A DNA stretch of 7,925 nt, from positions 1-7,925 of the forward strand of contig JACCXV010000288.1 of the NCBI GenBank assembly GCA_013696835.1, in the 5' to 3' direction. The stretch is from Gemmatimonadota bacterium. Lineage in GTDB: Bacteria; Gemmatimonadota; Gemmatimonadetes; JACCXV01. Below are positions 1 to 6,108 of this stretch, in pieces. The notes beneath the pieces were generated by a model, which was not told where the DNA came from, searched no databases, and was given only the letters and a program-made list of their open reading frames with translations. A program made the position numbers and the translations under genes. The stretch's first letter is position 1. The number at the start of each line of letters is the position of its first letter.

Positions 1-2
1 GT

Positions 3-95
3 CTCCCGACCGCTGATACGAACCGAGCCACCCGATACGCGATGATCGCTGGAGATCGATACGCTGGCCGGGCTCGAGCCGCTAGACGGCGGTGA
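3..95 (+). CDS. Possible C-terminal end of an upstream gene (partial)
   Basis: One plus-strand frame is open from the window edge to a TGA at 93-95. That TGA overlaps the GTG start of the methyltransferase at 92-94, giving a GTGA junction like three others in this window. The roughly 30 residues encoded are rich in Arg and Ala and end in three arginines. I recognise no domain. The support is positional: the downstream gene has no convincing Shine-Dalgarno of its own, as expected if translation is coupled to a preceding gene. A short frame open by chance in GC-rich DNA is a real alternative. Confidence 0.3.
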   Translation, partial: LPTADTNRATRYAMIAGDRYAGRARAARRR

Positions 96-874
96 TCGAC
101 TCCCTCTCGCGCACCAACTCTCTCGTCCGCGAGTCCTTCGCTCCCGTCGCCGCGAACTACCGACGCAGCCGGCGTCACGGCGATCCCGTCGAGCTCCGCC
201 GGATGCTGGGCCTCCTCGCACCGACGGGTGCGGAGCGGGTGCTGGACATCGCCACCGGCGGCGGGCACACGGCCGCGGCGCTCGCGCCGTTCGTGCGCAC
301 GGTCGTGGCCTCGGACCTCCTGCCGGAGATGCTCGTCGAGGCTCGGGAGCTGTTCCGAGCCGCACACATCCGGAACGCTCGCGCCATCTGCGCCGACGCC
401 CACTCCCTGCCTTTCGCCGAAGGGGCCTTCGATCTCGTCACCTGCCGCTGCGCGCCGCATCATTTCGCGGATCCGAGACGAGCGTGCTCCGAGGTCGTCC
501 GCTGCCTTCGCCAGGGTGGACGGTTCTACCTGAACGACTGTGGCGTACCCGAGGATCCGGCCGCCGGCCAGTTCGCGAACGAGGTCGAGCGAATTCGCGA
601 CCCGTCGCATGTGCGCGCCCTGTCGGTGGCGGAATGGCGGCGCGAGCTGGAGGGGGCCGGGCTGGACGTCAGCCTCGCGCGGGAGGTGCCTGGCTCGTAC
701 TCGTTGCCGGAGTGGTTCGACCAGATCGCGGCCCCGCCACCGACCCGCGCCCGCGTGCTGGAGCGCCTGGCCGGCGCTCCGTCACAGGTTCGAAAGAGCT
801 TCACGATCGACCTGACCCCCGGACGGGAGGTCTTCTCGACGCTGCGGGTGGAGGCGGTCGCCGTCCGCGGCTGA
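92..874 (+). CDS. Class I SAM-dependent methyltransferase (UbiE/YcgJ-like)
   Basis: The 260-residue protein has a Rossmann-type methyltransferase core. SAM motif I is VLDIATGGG at residues 50-58. An acidic residue ending strand 2 (D75, in VVASD) would bind the ribose hydroxyls. The DAHSLPF segment at 102-108 and FDLVTCRCAPHHF at 113-125 match motifs II/III of the Methyltransf_11/25 group. The C-terminal third has the RDPSHVRALS...EW pattern (169-182) common in small stand-alone methyltransferases of this type. It should be cytosolic and methylate a small molecule; the substrate cannot be read from sequence. GTG at 92 is the first possible start, because an in-frame TAG lies at 83-85. No clear ribosome site precedes it, so coupling to an upstream gene is likely. 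The SRPBCC gene follows after 34 bp, probably in the same transcript. Confidence 0.9.
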   Translation: MIDSLSRTNSLVRESFAPVAANYRRSRRHGDPVELRRMLGLLAPTGAERVLDIATGGGHTAAALAPFVRTVVASDLLPEMLVEARELFRAAHIRNARAICADAHSLPFAEGAFDLVTCRCAPHHFADPRRACSEVVRCLRQGGRFYLNDCGVPEDPAAGQFANEVERIRDPSHVRALSVAEWRRELEGAGLDVSLAREVPGSYSLPEWFDQIAAPPPTRARVLERLAGAPSQVRKSFTIDLTPGREVFSTLRVEAVAVRG

Positions 875-897
875 TATTACTCCCTCAACACGAACAC

Positions 898-902
898 GAG
901 GA
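898..902 (+). promoter_or_regulatory. Shine-Dalgarno for the SRPBCC gene
   Basis: GAGGA sits 6 nt upstream of the ATG at 909, within the 34-nt gap after the methyltransferase stop. It fixes the start codon and shows this gene can initiate independently of its upstream neighbour. Confidence 0.75.
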
Positions 903-908
903 CAGATC

Positions 909-1382
909 ATGCCCAAGGTGGAGAGCACGCGCCGCATCGCGGCTACCCCGGCGCAGGTATGGCCGCTGCTCGCGGACGCCGCGCGCTGGCCCGAGTGGAT
1001 GCCGGGCATCCAGGGTTCACGGGTCCTCGGGGAGCGCAGGGAGGGTGTCGGACGGCGGCAGCTGCTCGAGGTCGGATATGCCGGTCAGCGCGGTGAGGTG
1101 GAGCTGGAGGTCACCGCCTGGGAGCCGGAGCGCCGGATGGCCTGGCTACACCTCGCCGAGCGCATCGCCGGAAAGCAGCAGAACTTCGCCAAGGACATCC
1201 GTGCGGAAATCACGCTGCAGCCGGCCGACGGCGGGACGGTGGTCAGCTTCCAGAGCTCGTGGGAGCCCGTGGGCATGCTGGGGCGGATGCTGGGCAAGAC
1301 GCTCATCCAGAGTCGGGCGGGTGAGATGGTGGAGCAGGCCGCTGGCAACCTCGAGCGGCTCGCGCTCGTGGCGACCGGTTGA
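909..1382 (+). CDS. SRPBCC (START-like / polyketide cyclase-dehydrase) family protein
   Basis: The 157-residue protein fits the usual size of a single SRPBCC helix-grip domain. The N-terminus has the family signature: a first strand ending in AATPAQVWPLLADAARWPEWMP (residues 11-32), in which the VW-x-LL-D-x-WPEW pattern is diagnostic. It continues with alternating strands (GQRGEVELEVTAWEPERRM, about 59-77) and an ITLQPADGGTVVSF strand pair (101-114). A long amphipathic C-terminal helix (about 125-152) would cap the hydrophobic ligand pocket. Members bind or transform small hydrophobic molecules; no ligand or enzymatic role can be assigned here. There is no signal peptide, so it is probably cytosolic. 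ATG at 909 is supported by a well-spaced GAGGA. It is probably co-transcribed with the preceding methyltransferase, which suggests a shared small-molecule substrate. That link is inference. Confidence 0.92.
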   Translation: MPKVESTRRIAATPAQVWPLLADAARWPEWMPGIQGSRVLGERREGVGRRQLLEVGYAGQRGEVELEVTAWEPERRMAWLHLAERIAGKQQNFAKDIRAEITLQPADGGTVVSFQSSWEPVGMLGRMLGKTLIQSRAGEMVEQAAGNLERLALVATG

Positions 1383-1487
1383 AGGCCGGGATCGTTCGAG
1401 TGGTTCGGTCGTCCGGTAGCGGGATAGACTACCCGTGTAGCCACCGTCGAGATCCCGGGGAAAGAGCCAACTCCAGATTCGGACGCT
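1383..1487. other. Convergent intergenic gap
   Basis: This 105-bp gap lies between the stop of the plus-strand SRPBCC gene and the stop of the minus-strand SDR gene. It contains an 8-bp inverted repeat (1386-1393 with 1451-1458) with a 57-nt loop and a short CTAC/GTAG hairpin near 1430. Neither is followed by a T tract on either strand, so I do not call a terminator, although transcripts from both sides should end here. Confidence 0.5.
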
Positions 1488-2207
1488 TCACCACGCGATC
1501 TGCCGCTGCGACCGCCAGAACCTGCCCGTGGGGCCGTCGGGCGGGAGGGTGGCGAGCATGAGAGCCGTCTCGGCCGCGTCCTCGGGGCCCTCCGGGGCGT
1601 CCGCGCCGCCCATGCGCGAGCGCACCCAGCCGGGGTGCATCACGTTGACCCTGATCGGCGTGTCCTTCAGGTCGTACGCCATGGTCTTCGTGAGCGCGTT
1701 CAGCGCCGCTTTCGAGACGCGATAGCCCGTGTAGCCGCCGTCGAGCCCGCCCTCGAACTGTCCCATCGTGCTCGAGACGTTGACGACGTTGCCGCCGCCT
1801 GCCTTGCGCAGGAGCGGGAGCACGGCCCGGCAGACCCGCAGCACCCCGGTGACGTTCACGTCGAGGTGCCGCCGGAACTTTTCGAGATCGATCGTGAGGG
1901 AGTCGTCGTGACGGTCGTCCAGGATGCCGGCGTTGTTCACCAGCACGTGGACGCCGGAGGGATGGACGGACTCCAGCTCGCGGCCGAAATCCGACACGCT
2001 GTCATCGTCCCCCAGGTCGCAGCGCAACACATGGTGCTCACCGGCCGCGGGGCCGCCGATCTCGCGTCGCGCCTCTTCGCCGGACGCCGGATCGCGCACC
2101 GCGAGCACCACGGCGGCGCCTTCCTCCGCCAGGCGCTGGGCGATGGCCTTGCCGATGCCGCGGTTCGCACCGGTCACGACCGCGACCTTCCCCTGCAGCC
2201 TGCTCAC
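1488..2207 (-). CDS. Short-chain dehydrogenase/reductase (classical SDR, carbonyl-reductase-like)
   Basis: The 239-residue protein is a complete classical SDR. It has the nucleotide-binding glycine motif TGANRGIG (12-19), the CDLGD segment after strand 3 (63-67), NNAG (91-94), the structural Asn of the tetrad (N118, in LDVNVT), the catalytic Ser in NVSS (143-146), and Tyr/Lys in YRVSK (162-166). The tail has PGWVRSRMGG (192-201). R16 and an Arg after strand 2 (R38) suggest an NADP(H) preference, by inference. The overall pattern resembles the carbonyl reductase/menthol dehydrogenase branch, but no substrate can be named. The start is GTG at 2207-2205, which overlaps the thiC TGA by four bases (GTGA). 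There is no Shine-Dalgarno, so translation is probably coupled to thiC, placing the gene under TPP riboswitch control. A much longer frame is open upstream, but it only runs antisense-in-phase through thiC and carries no domain. Confidence 0.95.
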   Translation of the reverse strand: MSRLQGKVAVVTGANRGIGKAIAQRLAEEGAAVVLAVRDPASGEEARREIGGPAAGEHHVLRCDLGDDDSVSDFGRELESVHPSGVHVLVNNAGILDDRHDDSLTIDLEKFRRHLDVNVTGVLRVCRAVLPLLRKAGGGNVVNVSSTMGQFEGGLDGGYTGYRVSKAALNALTKTMAYDLKDTPIRVNVMHPGWVRSRMGGADAPEGPEDAAETALMLATLPPDGPTGRFWRSQRQIAW

Positions 2208-4033
2208 ACGCGGCTCGGACCGTCGACCGGGACGTAGACCCGTGCGCCGCGCTCCTTGAACTCGGCCGCCTTGGCCCGCAAGCCCACCTCGATCTCCTCC
2301 GCATCCGCCTCGCCGGCCGCGGCGGAGTCGGCGACCAGCGCGAGATCTCCCGCACCGTTCCCGTTCGCGCCGTCCAGGTCCGCGACTGCCCCGTTCCGTG
2401 CCAGCGCGGCCGCGTGCGCGCGCACGTCCTGGGTGATTCTCATCGAGCAGAACTTCGGGCCGCACATGGAGCAGAAGTGCGCGACCTTGGCCCCTTCCGC
2501 GGGCAGCGTCTCGTCGTGGTAGGCCAGCGCGGTGACCGGATCGAGCGACAGGTTGAACTGGTCTCGCCAGCGGAAGTCGAACCGTGCCCGCGAAATGGCG
2601 TCGTCCCACTCGCGCGCGCCCGGATGTCCCTTCGCCAGGTCCGCCGCGTGGGCAGCGATGCGGTAGGCGATGACGCCGGCCTTCACGTCGTCGCGGTTCG
2701 GCAGCCCAAGGTGCTCCTTGGGCGTGACGTAGCAGAGCAGGGCCGTTCCCATCCAGCCGATGTGCGCCGCGCCGATGGCGCTCGTGATGTGGTCGTAGCC
2801 CGGCGCGATGTCGGTGGTCAGCGGTCCCAGCGTGTAGAACGGCGCCTCGAGGCACCAGTCGAGCTGCTTCTCCATGTTCTCGGCGATGCCGTGCAGCGGG
2901 ATGTGCCCGGGCCCTTCGCACATCGTCTGGACGTCGAACTCCCACGCGATGCGGGTCAGCTCGCCCTGCGTCTTCAGCTCGGCGAACTGCGCTTCGTCGT
3001 TCGCATCCGCGATGGAGCCCGGCCGCAGGCCGTCGCCCAGGGAGAACGACACGTCGTACGCGCGCATTATCTCGCAGATCTCGCGAAAGCGGGTGTAGAG
3101 GAAGCTCTCCCGGTGATGGGCGAGACACCACTTGGCGATGATCGAGCCGCCGCGCGAGACGATGCCGGTCACGCGGTTCGCCGTGAGCGGGATGAAGCGC
3201 AGCAGGACGCCGGCGTGAACGGTGAAGTAGTCCACACCCTGCTCCGCCTGCTCCACCAGCGTGTCGCGGTAGACCTCCCACGTGAGCTCCTCCGGGATGC
3301 CGCCCACCTTCTCCAGCGCCTGATAGATCGGCACGGTTCCGATCGGCACCGCCGAGTTGCGCAGGATCCATTCCCGCGTCTCGTGGATGTCCTTCCCCGT
3401 CGAGAGGTCCATCACGGTGTCGGCGCCCCACAGCGTAGCCCAGCGCAGCTTCTCGACCTCGTCGTCGATCGAGGAGCGCACGGCCGAGTTCCCGATGTTG
3501 GCGTTGATCTTCACCTTGAACCGGCGGCCGATGACCATCGGCTCGAGCTCGGGGTGGTTCACGTTGGCGGGAAGGATGGCCCGGCCCCGTGCTACTTCGG
3601 AGCGCACGAGCTCCACATCGACGTGCTCGCGGAGCGCGACGAACTCCATCTCCGGCGTGACCTCTCCGCGCCGGGCATAGTGCATCTGGGTCACGGGTCC
3701 CGTACCACGCAGGGTCGCGCGGAGCAGCCCCTGCGGGATCTCCGGGGCGCGGGCGCCGGGAGCGGGAACGTGGCTGCGCCCCGTCTCCACGACGTCGCCG
3801 CGCGCACGGATCCATTCGCCGCGGACAGACGGGAGTCCCTGACGCACGTCCACGCCTTGCGGGCCGCTCGTGTCGTAGACGCGCAGCGGCGCCTCGCCGC
3901 CCGACAGCTGGATCTCGCGCATCGGCACGCGCAGGCCCCGGGGCCCCGTTGCGTGGATCTTGCGCGAGCCCGGAAAGGCCGACTCGAAGTCTGACGCGTC
4001 CAGGGGGGCGACGGGTGTGAGGGAGGATGTCAT
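2204..4033 (-). CDS. thiC: Phosphomethylpyrimidine synthase ThiC
   Basis: ThiC is a radical-SAM [4Fe-4S] enzyme. It converts 5-aminoimidazole ribotide to 4-amino-5-hydroxymethyl-2-methylpyrimidine phosphate, the pyrimidine half of thiamine, in the cytosol. The 609-residue protein has usual length and conserved blocks: an N-terminal domain (about 20-120, with MREIQLSGG), QMHYARRGEVTPEMEF (116-131), ILPANVNHPELEPMVIG (153-169), the barrel core with DLSTGKDIHETREWI (209-223), CEGPGHIPLH (372-381) and TDIAPGYDHITSAIGAA (407-423). The cluster motif C-x2-C-x4-C is CSMCGPKFC, with C521, C524 and C529. An Ala/Gly/Asp-rich linker (about 546-579) precedes the usual last helix. ATG at 4033 is chosen because GGAG lies 8 nt upstream; a GTG further up (4114) falls inside a leader hairpin. 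A TPP riboswitch precedes it and its stop overlaps the SDR start. Confidence 0.98.
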   Translation of the reverse strand: MTSSLTPVAPLDASDFESAFPGSRKIHATGPRGLRVPMREIQLSGGEAPLRVYDTSGPQGVDVRQGLPSVRGEWIRARGDVVETGRSHVPAPGARAPEIPQGLLRATLRGTGPVTQMHYARRGEVTPEMEFVALREHVDVELVRSEVARGRAILPANVNHPELEPMVIGRRFKVKINANIGNSAVRSSIDDEVEKLRWATLWGADTVMDLSTGKDIHETREWILRNSAVPIGTVPIYQALEKVGGIPEELTWEVYRDTLVEQAEQGVDYFTVHAGVLLRFIPLTANRVTGIVSRGGSIIAKWCLAHHRESFLYTRFREICEIMRAYDVSFSLGDGLRPGSIADANDEAQFAELKTQGELTRIAWEFDVQTMCEGPGHIPLHGIAENMEKQLDWCLEAPFYTLGPLTTDIAPGYDHITSAIGAAHIGWMGTALLCYVTPKEHLGLPNRDDVKAGVIAYRIAAHAADLAKGHPGAREWDDAISRARFDFRWRDQFNLSLDPVTALAYHDETLPAEGAKVAHFCSMCGPKFCSMRITQDVRAHAAALARNGAVADLDGANGNGAGDLALVADSAAAGEADAEEIEVGLRAKAAEFKERGARVYVPVDGPSRV

Positions 4034-4041
4034 CTCGGCGT

Positions 4042-4045
4042 CTCC
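4042..4045 (-). promoter_or_regulatory. Shine-Dalgarno for thiC
   Basis: Read on the minus strand, GGAG precedes ATG (4033-4031) by 8 nt. It decides between this start and the in-frame GTG at 4114, which would add 27 Arg-rich residues that do not belong to ThiC. A riboswitch controlling translation would act by hiding or freeing this site. Confidence 0.7.
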
Positions 4046-4106
4046 GGAAACGGAAAAAGGATGGCCGGAACGACGGCGACGGAGGGATCCGATGCGGGAA
4101 CGAAGA

Positions 4107-4135
4107 GGCGCCACCCCGTAGAACGTGGTGGCGCC
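4107..4135 (-). terminator. Candidate attenuator hairpin in the thiC leader
   Basis: A perfect 9-bp GC-rich inverted repeat (4107-4115 with 4127-4135, GGCGCCACC / GGTGGCGCC) has an 11-nt loop. On the minus strand it is followed by TCTTCGTTCC, which is only moderately T-rich. Its place between the TPP aptamer and thiC makes it a candidate Rho-independent terminator in the expression platform. The weak T tract leaves open that it is only a structural element. Confidence 0.5.
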
Positions 4136-4145
4136 CGAAAGGCTG

Positions 4146-4166
4146 CCGGTCGCAACGATCGACCGG
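4146..4166 (-). repeat. Second leader hairpin between aptamer and attenuator
   Basis: CCGGTCG (4146-4152) and CGACCGG (4160-4166) form a perfect 7-bp stem with a 7-nt loop, immediately between the TPP aptamer and the 9-bp hairpin. It could be an intermediate helix of the expression platform. I did not find a convincing mutually exclusive pairing with the aptamer P1 strand by eye. Confidence 0.45.
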
Positions 4167-4180
4167 GCTTCTGACGTCGC

Positions 4181-4263
4181 GCCGCGCTCCCTACGCCGGT
4201 GTGATCCGGATCAGGTTCCAAGGGACTGTCTCAATTCCGGCGAGCCGGAATACCCCTGGCGGC
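4181..4263 (-). ncRNA. TPP riboswitch (THI element) aptamer upstream of thiC
   Basis: Read on the minus strand, the element shows the THI-box order. A P1 5' strand GCCGC is followed by AGGGG (P2), a 7-bp P3 hairpin (4234-4251, loop CTCG), and the conserved TGAGA (4233-4229). Next come CCCTT (P2'), GGAACCTGATC, the P5 hairpin CCGG-ATCACA-CCGG, GCGTAGGGA, and GCGGC closing P1 (4185-4181). The pyrimidine-sensor TGAGA and the CCTGATC...GCGTAGGGA block match the consensus closely. TPP binding is known to reduce expression of thiamine genes. Here the element governs thiC and, through the GTGA overlap, probably the SDR gene. About 147 nt separate it from the thiC start, room for the hairpins that form the expression platform. 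Confidence 0.95.
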
Positions 4264-4273
4264 CTACGGCTGC

Positions 4274-4301
4274 AACATAGCGGTTTCACCCGGCCCCGCA
4301 A
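4274..4301 (-). promoter_or_regulatory. Candidate sigma-70-type promoter for thiC leader
   Basis: On the minus strand TATGTT (4279-4274, 4/6 match to the -10) lies 16 nt downstream of TTGCGG (4301-4296, 3/6 match to the -35). Transcription would begin a few bases before P1 of the TPP aptamer, the expected place. The matches are modest, so this is a candidate only. The 4034-4354 stretch without a gene holds this promoter, the aptamer, the two leader hairpins and the thiC ribosome site. I see no clear terminator for the DoxX-like gene upstream. Confidence 0.4.
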
Positions 4302-4354
4302 CGCCTCCCCTCGCGGGCGGGTGCTCGAGACGAAACGTGGGCGGGACGTCGCCT

Positions 4355-5419
4355 TCAGCTCGAGCGGTGCGCCGCCTCCCCCCTGCCTCCGACCGGCTTC
4401 TCAGCCATCGGGAGCAGCCCCGCGCGCAGGGCTTCCAGCATCCGCGGCCCGCCCTGTCCCCACAGGAGCAGGATCGCCATCGCGGCGTAGATCGGCAGGT
4501 GCCCCACCAGCTCCCGCCAGCCGAAGTAGGCGAGGGACAGGTTGAACGGCAGCCACAGGAAGACGATCACGGCGCGCGTGAACATCCCCGACAGGACGAG
4601 CAGTCCGACCGTCAGCTCCACCGTCCCGGCCATCCCGACGAACGCTTCCGTGCCGGCATCGATGCCGAGCGCGGGGAGGAAGTTCACGTCGGGATATTCG
4701 CGCAGAAACCTCGCGGCGAGCGGCAGGTTCAGCAGCTTCTCCGTGAACGCCAGCCAGACCAGGCTGATGCCGGTGCCGGCGCGCAGCAAAGGGACCGCCA
4801 GGCCCAGCAGGCGCTCGCGCGCGCCGGCCCACGGGCCGAAGACCCGATCCACCGCGATCGGACCCCGGCCCGCGATGAAGAAGAAGGCTGCGATCCCGAG
4901 GAAGATCGTCTGCTCGATCAACCGTACAGGCCCGAAGAGGAAGAGGCCCAGCAGCCAGGTGCCGGCGAGGGCGAGGGCCGCGTAGCGGGAGAACGCCCCG
5001 TAGAAGAGCAGCAGCCCGATCCCGATCTCCAGCAGACCGACGAAGGCGTCGGCTGGCTGTGCCAGCCCCAGGTTCGGCGTGAAGAGCTGCCCGTTCACGC
5101 CGCTCACGAAGAGCGGAACGGCGGTGTGGACCGCGAGCAGGAGGGGCACCCATCCGAGCAGGAGCGCCAGTCGCTCCGGAGAGGCGCCGAGGTCCATGGG
5201 CCCGGGCAGGATCGGACGCCGGCCACGCAGCAGCCACAGCAGCCACACGACTCCCAGCACGACCACGGCCGTTCCCACGGCGGCAAGCGTCGGACCCGCG
5301 AAGAGCTGATCCCAGCGGGTCGGCAGACCCTCGTCGCTCACGAACCAGCGCTCGTGAAGGGAGGGCGCGGGCACGAGCGCAAGGGTGGGCGCAAGCGCGT
5401 GGGAGAGGGGCGGTCTCAC
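4355..5419 (-). CDS. DoxX-like polytopic membrane protein with two related halves
   Basis: The 354-residue protein is strongly hydrophobic, with about eight to nine predicted membrane segments (around 45-65, 84-105, 124-142, 147-163, 169-184, 205-224, 259-278, 283-299, 308-321). The C-terminal half (about 203-325) looks like DoxX/DoxD: RAGTGISLVWLAFTEKLL, then AFVGMAGTVELTVGLLVLSGMFTR, then a GHLPIYAAMAILLLWG end. The first half (84-189) has the same plan: AFVGLLEIGIGLLLFYGAFSR, then a FLGIAAFFF end. This suggests an internal duplication. DoxX proteins are membrane partners in quinone-linked redox reactions; the precise role here is unknown. GTG at 5419 overlaps the subunit II stop (GTGA), tying the gene to the oxidase cluster. 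A motif HERWF near residue 22 sits in a short polar N-terminus. No signal-peptide cleavage site is evident. Confidence 0.8.
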   Translation of the reverse strand: MRPPLSHALAPTLALVPAPSLHERWFVSDEGLPTRWDQLFAGPTLAAVGTAVVVLGVVWLLWLLRGRRPILPGPMDLGASPERLALLLGWVPLLLAVHTAVPLFVSGVNGQLFTPNLGLAQPADAFVGLLEIGIGLLLFYGAFSRYAALALAGTWLLGLFLFGPVRLIEQTIFLGIAAFFFIAGRGPIAVDRVFGPWAGARERLLGLAVPLLRAGTGISLVWLAFTEKLLNLPLAARFLREYPDVNFLPALGIDAGTEAFVGMAGTVELTVGLLVLSGMFTRAVIVFLWLPFNLSLAYFGWRELVGHLPIYAAMAILLLWGQGGPRMLEALRAGLLPMAEKPVGGRGEAAHRSS

Positions 5420-6108
5420 ATGGCCCCGGGCTCCCGGACCTCGTCTCGGCTGCCGCTCTTGAAGATGCGAAACAGGTACCAGAGCGAAGGCATGAGCAGG
5501 GCGGCGCCGACGGCGAGAGCCACGAGCAGGACGCGCAGGACCGAGGCGGGAGCCGCCGTGCCGGGGAACGTGAGGTCGGGCACCACCAGATGCGGGAACT
5601 GGGCTGCTCCCCATCCCCACAGGATCAGCGTCACCTGGATGATCGCGAGCGCCCGCGCTGCCGTGTAGCGCCGAACCCACAACGCGGCGATCGCGCCGAC
5701 TGCCGCAGCACCGGTCAGCGCCTGGAAGGGGATCGACCACAGCCGACCTGTGAGCCCCTGATGGATCAGCGGCGCCCCCGCGGCGGACAGGACCAGGCTC
5801 GCAAAGGCGAGCACGCCCACAGTGACGGCGGCAGACAGGGCGCGGCGCCGGAAGTCCTCCTGCAGGTCGGGGTCGCGTGTCTCGAGAGTCAGGTATACCG
5901 CGGCGAGAAAGGCGAAGATGGCGAGCGTGAGCAGGCCGATCGCGAACGGGAACGGCCGGAGCCAGGGAGACACGAAACCGGTCAGCACCCGCCCGCTCGC
6001 CGGATCGGCGCGGATCGCACCCGACGCCACCGCTCCCACGCAGACGCCGAGCATGATCGGGGTCACGACGCTCGCCACCGCGAAGACGCGGCTCCAGCGG
6101 CGGTGCAC
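5416..6108 (-). CDS. cydB: Cytochrome bd/CIO ubiquinol oxidase subunit II, N-terminally truncated
   Basis: The reading frame gives about the last 230 residues of subunit II (CydB/CioB) of a bd-type quinol oxidase in the cytoplasmic membrane. Recognisable blocks from the first preserved residues are RVFAVASVVTP, LGVCVGAVASG, VSPWLRPFPFAIGLL, YLTLET, and the end blocks LILWGWGAAQFPHLVVPDLT and LLMPSLWYLFRIFK. Family members are usually about 335-380 residues, so about the first 105 residues, including the first membrane helices, are missing. They are replaced upstream by the middle of subunit I in another frame. A GTG at 6108 has GGAG five bases upstream, so a 230-residue product could still be made. 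It would lack the normal N-terminus and probably not assemble. The stop overlaps the DoxX-like gene start. Confidence 0.82.
   Translation of the reverse strand: MHRRWSRVFAVASVVTPIMLGVCVGAVASGAIRADPASGRVLTGFVSPWLRPFPFAIGLLTLAIFAFLAAVYLTLETRDPDLQEDFRRRALSAAVTVGVLAFASLVLSAAGAPLIHQGLTGRLWSIPFQALTGAAAVGAIAALWVRRYTAARALAIIQVTLILWGWGAAQFPHLVVPDLTFPGTAAPASVLRVLLVALAVGAALLMPSLWYLFRIFKSGSRDEVREPGAM

Noticed and set aside
1383..1487. Bidirectional terminator between the convergent genes
   Set aside because: The only long inverted repeat (8 bp) has a 57-nt loop and no T tract, so the evidence is too weak to call.
1488..3815. A very long minus-strand frame (775 codons) containing the SDR
   Set aside because: Only the last 239 codons carry the SDR. 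The rest is an alternate frame of thiC with Arg/Pro/Gly-rich nonsense and no domain.
2414..3994. Long plus-strand open frame antisense to thiC
   Set aside because: It is an Arg/His/Asp/Gln-rich shadow of a strongly conserved gene on the other strand. Such frames are common in GC-rich DNA.
4034..4114. In-frame upstream GTG start for thiC at 4114
   Set aside because: It would add Arg-rich residues foreign to ThiC and starts inside the leader hairpin. ATG at 4033 has a well-placed GGAG.
4337..5668. Plus-strand frame opposite the DoxX-like gene and cydB
   Set aside because: Its Gln/Glu/Arg-rich low-complexity composition is the mirror of hydrophobic membrane codons on the other strand.
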